From the NCBI GenBank assembly GCA_964538625.1, contig CAZIGH010000026.1, positions 6,178 to 70,177 of the forward strand: a stretch of 64,000 nucleotides of DNA, read 5' to 3'. Of the stretch, positions 49,812 through 57,454 are shown in pieces. Each line of letters opens with the position of its first letter. Positions within the stretch are counted from its first letter, which is position 1. This DNA comes from JAEUHM01 sp964538625 (GTDB lineage Bacteria; Verrucomicrobiota; Verrucomicrobiia; Verrucomicrobiales; Verrucomicrobiaceae). The notes under the pieces were generated by a model that saw only the letters and a list, made by a program, of their open reading frames with translations, ran no database searches and was not told the origin of the DNA. The position numbers were made by a program, and so were the translations under genes.

Positions 49812-49974
49812 GCCTGAATGCTAAAACGAGGCTAGGCCATGAAGGCCCGGTGGCAGCGCGGAGTTGAGATCGTGGCAGGGTGTAGCATCCGACGTCCGGC
49901 TCAATGCTGCGCACTGTCGCGTGCGGCCACTTGTCGAGGTGTTCGCTCGCCGATGAGAAATCAATCAGGGACTA

Positions 49975-50207
49975 GAGCTAGTTGCAAAACTCCAACGAAG
50001 GAATGCGGCTTCGAGGAGCGCTACAGTGGCTTCCACTTTAGTCGAAACTCGAGCGGCCCAACGCTTCGACTGAAGTCGAAACCACTTTCTCTCGTCCACC
50101 ACTACAGTTCTGCAGTAGCAGAAACCTCAAAGATTTGGGGGTAACGGAACTCCGAACGTTTCTCCACCGTTCTTTTTCAGCTTCCACAGGGGTTTTGCAA
50201 CTGGCTC
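49975..50207. mobile_element. 233-bp MITE-like element with TIRs and ACTA target duplication
   Basis: The ends GAGCTAGTTGCAAAACTCC (49975-49993) and GGGGTTTTGCAACTGGCTC (50189-50207) are 19-bp inverted repeats with two mismatches. ACTA directly flanks both sides (49971-49974 and 50208-50211), the mark of transposition. No ORF inside could encode a transposase. An internal perfect hairpin, TTCGACT-GA-AGTCGAA, spans 50065-50080. The ends recall some IS5-group elements, but this is uncertain. The right target duplication contains the TAG stop of the adjacent gene. Confidence 0.85.
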
Positions 50208-50208
50208 A

Positions 50209-50766
50209 CTAATCTGGATTTTTGATGCCGAATTCGACATCCTGTCGCTTGCGCTTTTCGATCCAACGGTAGATGGCGGCGAACCTTGACATCATGACTC
50301 CGCCGCAGCCAGCCAGACCCAGTGTGATGAGCAGTCGGATTTGAGTGTAAGCATCCAGTGTCCTGCCACCGCCCGTGCCCTTCGGCGGGATCAGTTTCAT
50401 TAAGTCCTCACTCAGCCGGACGAGCGCCCAACCCGTGAGCAGGACGCCAACAAGAAAAATCATCGTCTCGTTTGTGGAAACACGCCCGGCCTCATCCTTT
50501 TCGCTTTGGGGCTGGTCTCGAAGGGCGAACTCGCAAACGAGGGGAGCGAAGAACCAGGTGAGGCACACGAGGCCAAAGTAAAGGGCCAGGATGGGCGTCA
50601 AAAGCTGCCAGACTGACGGAAAGGCCTCGCCGAGTTCCGCCGCTTGATTCAGTTGCATCTGATAGGTGATGATGCTGCTGGATGTGGTCTCGATTCCGCG
50701 GAGCGCGAAGTAGATGGCGATGAGTCGGGCCGCACCGACGAGGAAGCGGAGAGGTACGTCAGGCAT
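50209..50766 (-). CDS. Membrane protein, unknown
   Basis: The 185-residue product has about four hydrophobic segments (about 8-24, 52-77, 103-120, 143-160) and a basic C-terminus ending GIKNPD. I recognise no family. It starts shortly after the preceding gene (3 bases). Its stop TAG lies inside the target duplication of the MITE-like element, so the insertion left the coding frame intact. Confidence 0.62.
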   Translation of the reverse strand: MPDVPLRFLVGAARLIAIYFALRGIETTSSSIITYQMQLNQAAELGEAFPSVWQLLTPILALYFGLVCLTWFFAPLVCEFALRDQPQSEKDEAGRVSTNETMIFLVGVLLTGWALVRLSEDLMKLIPPKGTGGGRTLDAYTQIRLLITLGLAGCGGVMMSRFAAIYRWIEKRKRQDVEFGIKNPD

Positions 50767-50769
50767 GAT

Positions 50770-51516
50770 CTATGGCAGCGAGATTGCGGGGACGGGCGGG
50801 GAGGCAGGATCTTCGTCCGGGAAACGCACGATGATGGCGGAGATGCGCTCTTTGCTCCACTGGTTTTCCTTTAACAACCAGGTGCGGACAAACTCAGCCA
50901 CGGCTTTGCGTGAGCCTTCTCGCACCTGATTGATACGGTGTGGCGTGTCAGCACGCTTTTCGAGGGTGGGGGTGAGACTTTTCTCAAGATCCGCCAGGTG
51001 TTCTTTGGCGTTGAAGCGCAGCCAGCCCGACTCGGACTTCCTCTCCATTCCGTCGGTGCGGATGGCGGGCGGCAGGCTGGGGCGAATGGCGGGCGCGAGC
51101 ACGGTGCACACGCCATTCTCTACACTGAGCTTCCACTCGTCGGTGAGCCGCAGGTGGTAGCGATAGACGGTGGGCACCTTGATTTCCGACACGGTGGTGC
51201 CGAGGTAGAGCAAGTTCCCCAGGGCGGACTTCATGTCGTAGGAGGTGATGGTCTCTGTCATCTCCAGCGTAGCGAGTTCCAGGATGTTTCCCTGGGTGGG
51301 GGTGACTTTGATGAACTCCTCTCGGAAGGTTTGGGTGATATGCTGGTTGAGAAACTTCGAGGGCAATGAGCTGAACGCATCCAGCGCCTTCCACCCCAGG
51401 ATGGCGGCTATGATCAATGCGGCGAGGAGGGTGAGCGCCAAGGTGGCCCAGCAGCCAGGCCCTCGACGGCGAGGCTCTGGAGCGGCAGTGGCAGGCGCTG
51501 GAGTTTCCTGACTCAT
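50770..51516 (-). CDS. Membrane-anchored protein, unknown
   Basis: The 248-residue product has a Pro/Ala-rich N-terminus, one membrane helix (about 22-43), then an extracytoplasmic region of about 200 residues with FLNQHITQTFREEF, TVSEIKVPTVYRYHLRLTDE and ICHRINQVREGSR-type helices. I cannot assign a family. ATG 51516 overlaps the stop of the ligase gene (ATGA), so its expression is coupled to it and it may act in the same lipid process. Confidence 0.6.
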   Translation of the reverse strand: MSQETPAPATAAPEPRRRGPGCWATLALTLLAALIIAAILGWKALDAFSSLPSKFLNQHITQTFREEFIKVTPTQGNILELATLEMTETITSYDMKSALGNLLYLGTTVSEIKVPTVYRYHLRLTDEWKLSVENGVCTVLAPAIRPSLPPAIRTDGMERKSESGWLRFNAKEHLADLEKSLTPTLEKRADTPHRINQVREGSRKAVAEFVRTWLLKENQWSKERISAIIVRFPDEDPASPPVPAISLP

Positions 51517-53696
51517 CCGGCGGCGGCTTTGGCTATGGCTTCGCAGGCTTTGATGTCGAGTTTGCCTGAGGCGAGTACGGGGATGTCTGGCACGCGCACC
51601 ATACGCTTGGGTATCCACAGTGCGGGCACGCCGTGCTCAAGTAGGCGATGACGCAGGGCTACGATCTCCGTGTTTTCAGGTCCGCCAGGAAGGGTGGTCA
51701 GCAGCACGAGGGCTTCGCCACGCTCGGGGTCAGGGATGCCCACGATGGTGAGTCGGCGGGTGGACTCGCCTTCCAGTCCCAGCGCGCGGTTCATCGCTTC
51801 TTCCACGGTTTCATGCGGTACCATTTCGCCTGCGATTTTGGAGAAGCGTGAAATGCGCCCTTCGATGTAAAGGAAGCCGTCCAGATCGACGCGGCCCACA
51901 TCACCTGTTCGGAACCAGCCCTCTGCGTCGAGCACTTCCGCAGAGCGTTTGGGATCGTTCAGGTAACCGGTGAAAACATTTCCGCCTTTGAACCAAATGA
52001 TGCCGGATTCATGTAGCGACACGGGTTCGCCCGTGTCCGGATGGGTGAGCCTGATAGCCATGCCCGGCATGGTCTGACCCACGGAGCCGGGACGGTGGGA
52101 GAGTGCAACGGCCTGGGCGCTTTCATCCGCCGCCTGTGGATCTGGCAGGTTGACGTTGGAGACGGGGCTCGTCTCGGTAAGGCCGTAGCCTTCCAGCACT
52201 TTCTTGCCGAACTTGGTTTCGAAGGCTTCCGCTACGGACCTGGGAAGTTTCTCTGCGCCGGTGACGACGAGCTTCAGCGGAGCGAGCTGCTCCCGGTTCA
52301 CGCCGCGCATGTAACCGCGCAAGAAGGTAGGCGTGGCGATGAGCACGGTCACGCGATGCTTCTGGATGATGCCGGCGAGTTCCTTTGTCTCAAGCGGTGA
52401 GGGATACGAGGCAAGGTTGAGGCCGTAAATGAGTGGGTACCATAACGTGACCGTGCAGCCAAAACTGTGGAACTGTGGCAGGCAGGCCAAGATGCTGTCC
52501 TCATGCCCCATGTCCAGCCTGGAGCCGAACTGCGAGACGTTGGACATGAGGTTGCGATGCGTGAGGACGACCCCTTTTGGTTCGCCGGAGGAGCCACTGG
52601 TGAAGAGCAGCGTGGCCTCGGTGTGACCGCCCTTCTTTGATATGCCCAAGATGGAGGCCAGAAGCGGAGCGGGCAGGATTTTCGAAAGGATGAACCACAG
52701 AGTGGCCTTGCCCTTCAGCGAGGGCATGAGCCGCTCCAGCATGATGAGCTGTTTCTGCGCTGGCCAGGGGAAGCCCTGCATCTTGCGCACAAACTGGTCC
52801 ACGGTGAGAAAGCGGTCGATGTCCGCCTGGCGGATGGCGCTCTCAATGGAGGCGCGTCCAGCGGTGAAGTTGAGATTCACTGGCACCTTACCGGCCAGAA
52901 CGACGGCGACGTTCGCGATAAGGCAGATGGGTGAGGGGGGCAGTACGATGCCGACGCGCTTCTTTTGCGTCTCCTGGCGGATGTAACGGCTGAGCGCCAG
53001 GGCGGCGGCGAAGACTTTGTTGAAGGGCAGTGCGCTGCCATCCTTGCCGTCGATGATGCTGTTGATGGAGCCAAACTTTTTCAGCCCCTGAATCAACGCA
53101 TAGCCCAGGCTACGCTCCAGCGCCGGACTCTGCGCGAAGGTCTGCTCGGCAAGCCGGAACAAGGCCTCCTGGAAGGCTGGCAAGGTGCAGTCCGCTCCAC
53201 TGAGCGGCGGCTCGAGGCCTATGATGACCTCTTCCTCAGATGGAGTGCGCTCGATCGGCATCGCCGTCTCGCGCGGGTGGAACACGTAAGCGGGCACCAC
53301 TGGAACGCCGGCCTTGAGGAGAAAGTCCAGCTTGAGACCGGGGATGACGGTGAGCGGTGCCGAGATGGCGGCAGCTTCCGAGGGCAGATAGATGACCACG
53401 CTACCGCCGGCGACAACGCCCTGAATGGCTGACGCAAATGCATCCGCCGCAGTACTTGCGCCAATGACCAGCGTGCGAGTGCCGTCGCGCTCGATGTGGG
53501 CGCGGGTGGCATCTGACAGCACGGCATCTTCATCCACGAGATAGTGAAGCTCCCGGCCTTCGAGGAGCCTCTCGAACACGGGCAGATCAGAAGGCTTGAG
53601 CAGGCTCGGGATGAGGAGGAAGCCCGACTCGTCAGGCAGGTTCTCTTTGCCTAGGATGAGGGCGCCGGGAAGGTTCGTGGTGGTGGGTTTGGACAT
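51513..53696 (-). CDS. Aas-like acyl-ACP synthetase with degenerate acyltransferase domain
   Basis: The 727-residue length equals that of Aas (2-acyl-glycerophosphoethanolamine acyltransferase/acyl-ACP synthetase). Residues about 10-210 correspond to the PlsC-like domain, but the HxxxxD site is SLLKPSD (Leu32 for His, Asp37 kept), and the EGTR-like motif is not present (YLPSEAAA instead). Residues about 215-727 are an intact ANL ligase: FTSGSSGEPKGVVLTHRNL, GYGLTETSP, GWFRTGDVGRVDLDG and SGKLDIKA. So only fatty acid activation is expected. It is the first gene of a three-gene unit (ATGA to the next). Confidence 0.85.
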   Translation of the reverse strand: MSKPTTTNLPGALILGKENLPDESGFLLIPSLLKPSDLPVFERLLEGRELHYLVDEDAVLSDATRAHIERDGTRTLVIGASTAADAFASAIQGVVAGGSVVIYLPSEAAAISAPLTVIPGLKLDFLLKAGVPVVPAYVFHPRETAMPIERTPSEEEVIIGLEPPLSGADCTLPAFQEALFRLAEQTFAQSPALERSLGYALIQGLKKFGSINSIIDGKDGSALPFNKVFAAALALSRYIRQETQKKRVGIVLPPSPICLIANVAVVLAGKVPVNLNFTAGRASIESAIRQADIDRFLTVDQFVRKMQGFPWPAQKQLIMLERLMPSLKGKATLWFILSKILPAPLLASILGISKKGGHTEATLLFTSGSSGEPKGVVLTHRNLMSNVSQFGSRLDMGHEDSILACLPQFHSFGCTVTLWYPLIYGLNLASYPSPLETKELAGIIQKHRVTVLIATPTFLRGYMRGVNREQLAPLKLVVTGAEKLPRSVAEAFETKFGKKVLEGYGLTETSPVSNVNLPDPQAADESAQAVALSHRPGSVGQTMPGMAIRLTHPDTGEPVSLHESGIIWFKGGNVFTGYLNDPKRSAEVLDAEGWFRTGDVGRVDLDGFLYIEGRISRFSKIAGEMVPHETVEEAMNRALGLEGESTRRLTIVGIPDPERGEALVLLTTLPGGPENTEIVALRHRLLEHGVPALWIPKRMVRVPDIPVLASGKLDIKACEAIAKAAAG

Positions 53697-53759
53697 GAGG
53701 TGTGGAGGGCACTTCGTTACATCAGAAAAGCAGCGGTGAGTCGAGCCGGAATCAGGCCA

Positions 53760-54317
53760 TCAGTGGGGTTTTTGGCGCTGTCTTACGGCTTCAAACAGGC
53801 AGACGCCCGTGGCCACGGAGACATTGAGACACTCTACGCTGCCTGCCATGGGGATGCGGGCCAGGAAGTCGCAGCGCTCCTGGGTGAGCCGTCTCATCCC
53901 GGTGCCTTCCGCGCCCATGACGATGCCGATGGGTCCAGAAAGGTCGATCTCGTAAAGCGATTGCTTGGTTTCATCTGCAGTGCCTACCAGCCAGAGCCCC
54001 AGCTCTTTGAGCCGATCCATGGCGCGGGCCAGGTTTGTGACGCGGACGATGGGCACCGTGTCCGCACCGCCACATGAAACACGGCGTACGGTCTCGGTGA
54101 TGGGCGCGGACTTGTCCTTTGGTAGGATGACGGCTGCCACGCCGGCAGCGTCTGCGGTGCGGAGGCAGGCACCTAGGTTGTGGGGGTCCGTCACGCAGTC
54201 CAGGATGAGGACGATGGGGGCCTTCCTGCCTTCCAGCAGACCTGGCAGGTCCTCTTCTTCAAGCAGTGTGGTGTCAGCGTGGGTACGTGAGTGTTTGTTG
54301 GCGCGGGCGGAATGCAC
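53760..54317 (-). CDS. TrmH/SpoU-family RNA 2'-O-methyltransferase
   Basis: The 185-residue SPOUT enzyme methylates ribose 2'-OH in tRNA or rRNA. Motif 1 is LDCVTDPHNLGACLRTADAA, motif 2 IGIVMGAEGTGMR, and motif 3 VECLNVSVATGVCLFEA, all canonical. It lacks the N-terminal L30-like domain of RlmB/TrmH-type proteins of about 240 residues, keeping only some 30 residues before the catalytic core. GTG/ATG alternatives are not needed; ATG 54317. Confidence 0.9.
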   Translation of the reverse strand: MHSARANKHSRTHADTTLLEEEDLPGLLEGRKAPIVLILDCVTDPHNLGACLRTADAAGVAAVILPKDKSAPITETVRRVSCGGADTVPIVRVTNLARAMDRLKELGLWLVGTADETKQSLYEIDLSGPIGIVMGAEGTGMRRLTQERCDFLARIPMAGSVECLNVSVATGVCLFEAVRQRQKPH

Positions 54318-54376
54318 AGGGGCAGTCTATACTGGCATGGCTCAGGTGAAAACTGGCACTTGCAGGTTTGGTGCCC

Positions 54377-55303
54377 TCATACCTGCACGGCTGCACCCTC
54401 TGCGGCGCGGCTCTCTCGCCCGGCGATGATTATGCGCATGAGTTCTGCCGTCTCTTCCATGCTCACGGGGCGCGCTCCGGTCTGCAGCATGGTGATGAAG
54501 GCCACCAGCTGCGCACGGAAGGCGGCATAGGTGTCTGTGAGGCGCAGGGGAAGCTGTCCGCAGGTGCCGTAAAGATGCACTGCTCCAAAGCTGCCATACG
54601 CGTCGTGGATGGCGCCTATGGTCACCACGGTGCCGCTGGCGTGGGTGAGGTGCATGACGTCTCCGCGCTCGTCTGACAGCGCCTGGACGGTTTGAAATCC
54701 GGGACCCAGGAGGGGTGATACTGCCTCCAGCGCATGGATGCCGTAGCGTTCCCAGGTCTTGCAGGTAAAGCTAGTGATCCAGCGCAGTTCGCCCAGGTCT
54801 GCCAGGTGCGCTGCCGCCTGTTGCATCTCCGGCATGTAGCGCATGCCACTGGTGGAAAGGATGACCGCGCCCTGCTCATGCCAGCGCATGAACTGCTCCA
54901 GATCCGCACGATTGGTGGCCAGTGGCTTGTCCACGAAGATGGGCAGCCCAGCCTCCACGAAGGGCCGTGCCCGGCGCACATGGTCGTCACCATCATCCGT
55001 GGCGATGACCACGGCATCCACTTCACCAATGACCTCCTCAGGCCTCTCCACGATGTGCTCGATGAGGCTCGCCCGGGCTACCAGGGGCGCGTCTGCGGGA
55101 TCGTCCGTCCAGAGATGAGTGACTCGGGCACCGGGAATGCGCACACTGTCCAGCGGCTGCCTGCCCATGTAGGCGGGGATGGCTGGATACGGGCACTTGG
55201 CCATCTCCGCAGGGTCGTAACCATTGATGATGCCGGACCAGGAATAGGGATGACCGTTCCCTTCGATCATGCCCAGCATGGCGATACGCAGTTCTTTGCT
55301 CAT
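54377..55303 (-). CDS. Gfo/Idh/MocA-family oxidoreductase
   Basis: The 308-residue protein is an NAD(P)-dependent sugar dehydrogenase-like enzyme. The Rossmann part includes IAMLGMIEGNGHPYSW (degenerate GxGxxG), VDAVVIATDDGDDH, and the family motif VDKPLATN (K of EKP in DKP). The C-terminal domain has TSGMRYMPEMQQAA and MLQTGARPVSMEETAELMRI. The start overlaps the stop of the next upstream gene in the same unit (ATGA). The glycine motif is atypical, so cofactor binding may be altered. Confidence 0.87.
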   Translation of the reverse strand: MSKELRIAMLGMIEGNGHPYSWSGIINGYDPAEMAKCPYPAIPAYMGRQPLDSVRIPGARVTHLWTDDPADAPLVARASLIEHIVERPEEVIGEVDAVVIATDDGDDHVRRARPFVEAGLPIFVDKPLATNRADLEQFMRWHEQGAVILSTSGMRYMPEMQQAAAHLADLGELRWITSFTCKTWERYGIHALEAVSPLLGPGFQTVQALSDERGDVMHLTHASGTVVTIGAIHDAYGSFGAVHLYGTCGQLPLRLTDTYAAFRAQLVAFITMLQTGARPVSMEETAELMRIIIAGRESRAAEGAAVQV

Positions 55304-56286
55304 GGGATGGTGATGCGCTGACCTGTGCGGGCAGACTCCAGTGCGGCGAGGTTCACTTTGAGCGTTTGCACCGCTTCTTCGAGCGTGCAGAGCGGAGATG
55401 GCTTGCCCTCCATGCCGTCCAGGAAGGCGCTGGCTTGGGCGATGAACAAGTCATCACGCTCCAGAGGGGAGCTGACGTGTTCGGTCCAGGAGGTCTGTCC
55501 ACGGAGCATGTGGCTCCAGCTGAGGCGGTGGAGGTCCACTTTGACACTGCCCAGCTCACCGTGCAGCTGGAGGGTCATTTCGTTCGGAGCCTGAAACTGG
55601 TTCAGTGCGTACGTCGCCAGCACATCGCCGTGTCGTGCCATCACGTTCACCGTATCTTCCACCGTCACACCTTCGAGGAGTTGATGCGCCGCATCTGCGT
55701 AGAGAGAGGTGATGGGGCCGATGAGCCACTCGGTGGCGTTGATGACGTGGGTGAGTGCATCCTGGATGGCGCCGCCCCCCGTCTCATGTCTCGTGTAGTA
55801 GATCTCGCGATAGGCAGGACGGTAAGTGGGAAAATGCTGGCCTGTCACCAGACTGGCGTGCAGTACGCGCCCTATGGTGCCTTTAGCGAGGTAATCCCTG
55901 GCGGCCAGCATCCATGGCATGACATGGTAAACGTAGGCCACGGCATGGTAGCGCCCGGAGTTGCGGGCTGCTGCCACCAGTCCGTCCACTCCGTCCAGTG
56001 TCACTGCCAGAGGTTTCTCGATGAGCACCGAGCTGCTATGCTGCAAGGCGAGCAGGCTCATGCGCACATGCAAGTGCGCTGGCACGCAGACAACCACTGC
56101 GTCAAAGCGCTGCGCCATCGCCAGCTCTGCGTCATCGTAGGTTTCCACGCCATGGTCCTCAGACATGCGGCGGGTGAGCGCCGCATTCGCATCACAAGCG
56201 GCCACGACGGCACGCCCTGTCTTCTGGAAGCAACGCAGATGCCTCTCGCCTATGCTGCCGCACCCGAGAATGAGGATGCGCTTCAT
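55300..56286 (-). CDS. Gfo/Idh/MocA-family oxidoreductase
   Basis: The 328-residue protein has a canonical nucleotide-binding start (ILILGCGSIGERHLR), AVVVCVPAHLHV, the EKP motif (VLIEKPLAVTLDG), YVYHVMPWML and the family's second-domain GGGAIQDALTHVINATEWL (with the catalytic H region). The substrate is probably a sugar or inositol derivative. It overlaps both neighbours by 4 bases, so the three genes (SGNH hydrolase, this one, second oxidoreductase) form one translationally coupled unit. Confidence 0.9.
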   Translation of the reverse strand: MKRILILGCGSIGERHLRCFQKTGRAVVAACDANAALTRRMSEDHGVETYDDAELAMAQRFDAVVVCVPAHLHVRMSLLALQHSSSVLIEKPLAVTLDGVDGLVAAARNSGRYHAVAYVYHVMPWMLAARDYLAKGTIGRVLHASLVTGQHFPTYRPAYREIYYTRHETGGGAIQDALTHVINATEWLIGPITSLYADAAHQLLEGVTVEDTVNVMARHGDVLATYALNQFQAPNEMTLQLHGELGSVKVDLHRLSWSHMLRGQTSWTEHVSSPLERDDLFIAQASAFLDGMEGKPSPLCTLEEAVQTLKVNLAALESARTGQRITIP

Positions 56287-56963
56287 TGCGGCAGGCGGGA
56301 TGAGATTTCTTGAGCCACTTTCTGGGCCAGGAAGTCGGAGCCTTCCGTGGTGTAGTGCAGGTCCTTGGGCTTGTGCAGCCGCTCGAACTCAGGCTGGACG
56401 TGGGCGTAAAGATCGTTCACGTCCACGGAGAGTTCTTTCATCACCTTCAGGGCTATAGCGTTGTACTCCTTCACGTCGCCGAAGCTGCGGTCCGGCTCCA
56501 GCGGGGGAGGCGGTATGGGTGTAGTGGTGGCGAAGATGAGCTTAGCGCCCGTTTGCTTCAGACGGGTGACGATGGCTCGGAGGTTCCTCTCATAATCGGC
56601 TGGCTCCACCTGCCGCTTCCCGTCGGGCATCACTCTGAGATCGTGAATGCCGTGGTTAAAGTGAATGACATCCCAGCGCCCTGAGCCAAGCCACTTGTCA
56701 TAGTGGATGAGGTTTTTCGAGGGGCCGCCGTTTGCCGGGATGCGGTGCACGTTCGCTCTGCCCTCAAGGAGTTTACGCACTGGCAGGGTGTAACCCATGG
56801 AGATGGAGTCTCCGATGAGGAGGACCCGCGGCAGGCCGGCCACGTCTTCCACGGGAGCCAGGACTTCAGAAGATTTCTTTTTTGTCTCCTGCGCGTGCAG
56901 CATAGGCGAGGCAAGGAGGAGCAAGAGAATGGTCCGGGCGTATTGGTGAAGAGGCATCGTCAT
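56283..56963 (-). CDS. Secreted SGNH/GDSL hydrolase
   Basis: The 226-residue product has a signal peptide (about 1-24, LHA-QE). Block I is LIGDSISMGYTLP (Ser53), block II GGPSKN, block III FNHGIHDLR, and block V PKDLHYTTEGS (D and H of the triad). These enzymes remove acyl groups from carbohydrates or lipids. ATG 56963 is set by the signal peptide. First of the coupled unit with two Gfo/Idh/MocA oxidoreductases, suggesting handling of an acylated sugar. Confidence 0.87.
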   Translation of the reverse strand: MTMPLHQYARTILLLLLASPMLHAQETKKKSSEVLAPVEDVAGLPRVLLIGDSISMGYTLPVRKLLEGRANVHRIPANGGPSKNLIHYDKWLGSGRWDVIHFNHGIHDLRVMPDGKRQVEPADYERNLRAIVTRLKQTGAKLIFATTTPIPPPPLEPDRSFGDVKEYNAIALKVMKELSVDVNDLYAHVQPEFERLHKPKDLHYTTEGSDFLAQKVAQEISSRLPQ

Positions 56964-57056
56964 GGAACGCAGCCCAGGATGCGTGATTTGCATCACTGTG
57001 GAAAGAGCATTGTCGGCAGCCTGTCCATTGGTGCATAATCGACGCCGTAACATTTC

Positions 57057-57437
57057 ATGAACTGGTATTTCGAAAAGGAAGGCGTCAGCCAGGGACCTCA
57101 CACGGAGGCGGAGATGGTCAAGCGCATGACGAGCAAGGAGCTGAGTTCTGACTCGCTGGTGTGGAATGCGCAGATGGAATCCTGGACCACCGTGGCCGAG
57201 GCGAAGCCGGAGTGGCTGCTGATCGAGTCCGCAGTGACTGAGGCTACGGCACCGGTCGAAGCAGCTCCACCGCCGCGCCCTGCTTCACGCCCCATCAGTG
57301 CTCCACTCAAACCCATTCGCGAGACCCCAGCCAAGGGTGCCGCGCCCGCTCCCTCACGCCTTAAACCCCAGGCACCCGTGGGTGGTGAAGAATCCAAGCC
57401 CGGTTTCTTCAAGCGGCTTTTTGGTGGGAAGAAGTGA
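57057..57437 (+). CDS. GYF_2-domain protein with basic tail
   Basis: The 126-residue product begins with a GYF_2-like domain (about 2-55: WYFEKEGVSQGPHTEAEM, SLVWNAQMESWTTVAE), a putative protein-protein interaction module. The rest is Pro/Ala-rich and ends FFKRLFGGKK. Start ATG 57057. Stands between the divergent SGNH unit and the convergent ATPase gene. Confidence 0.8.
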   Translation: MNWYFEKEGVSQGPHTEAEMVKRMTSKELSSDSLVWNAQMESWTTVAEAKPEWLLIESAVTEATAPVEAAPPPRPASRPISAPLKPIRETPAKGAAPAPSRLKPQAPVGGEESKPGFFKRLFGGKK

Positions 57438-57454
57438 CCTCGCCGCTGGCAGGT

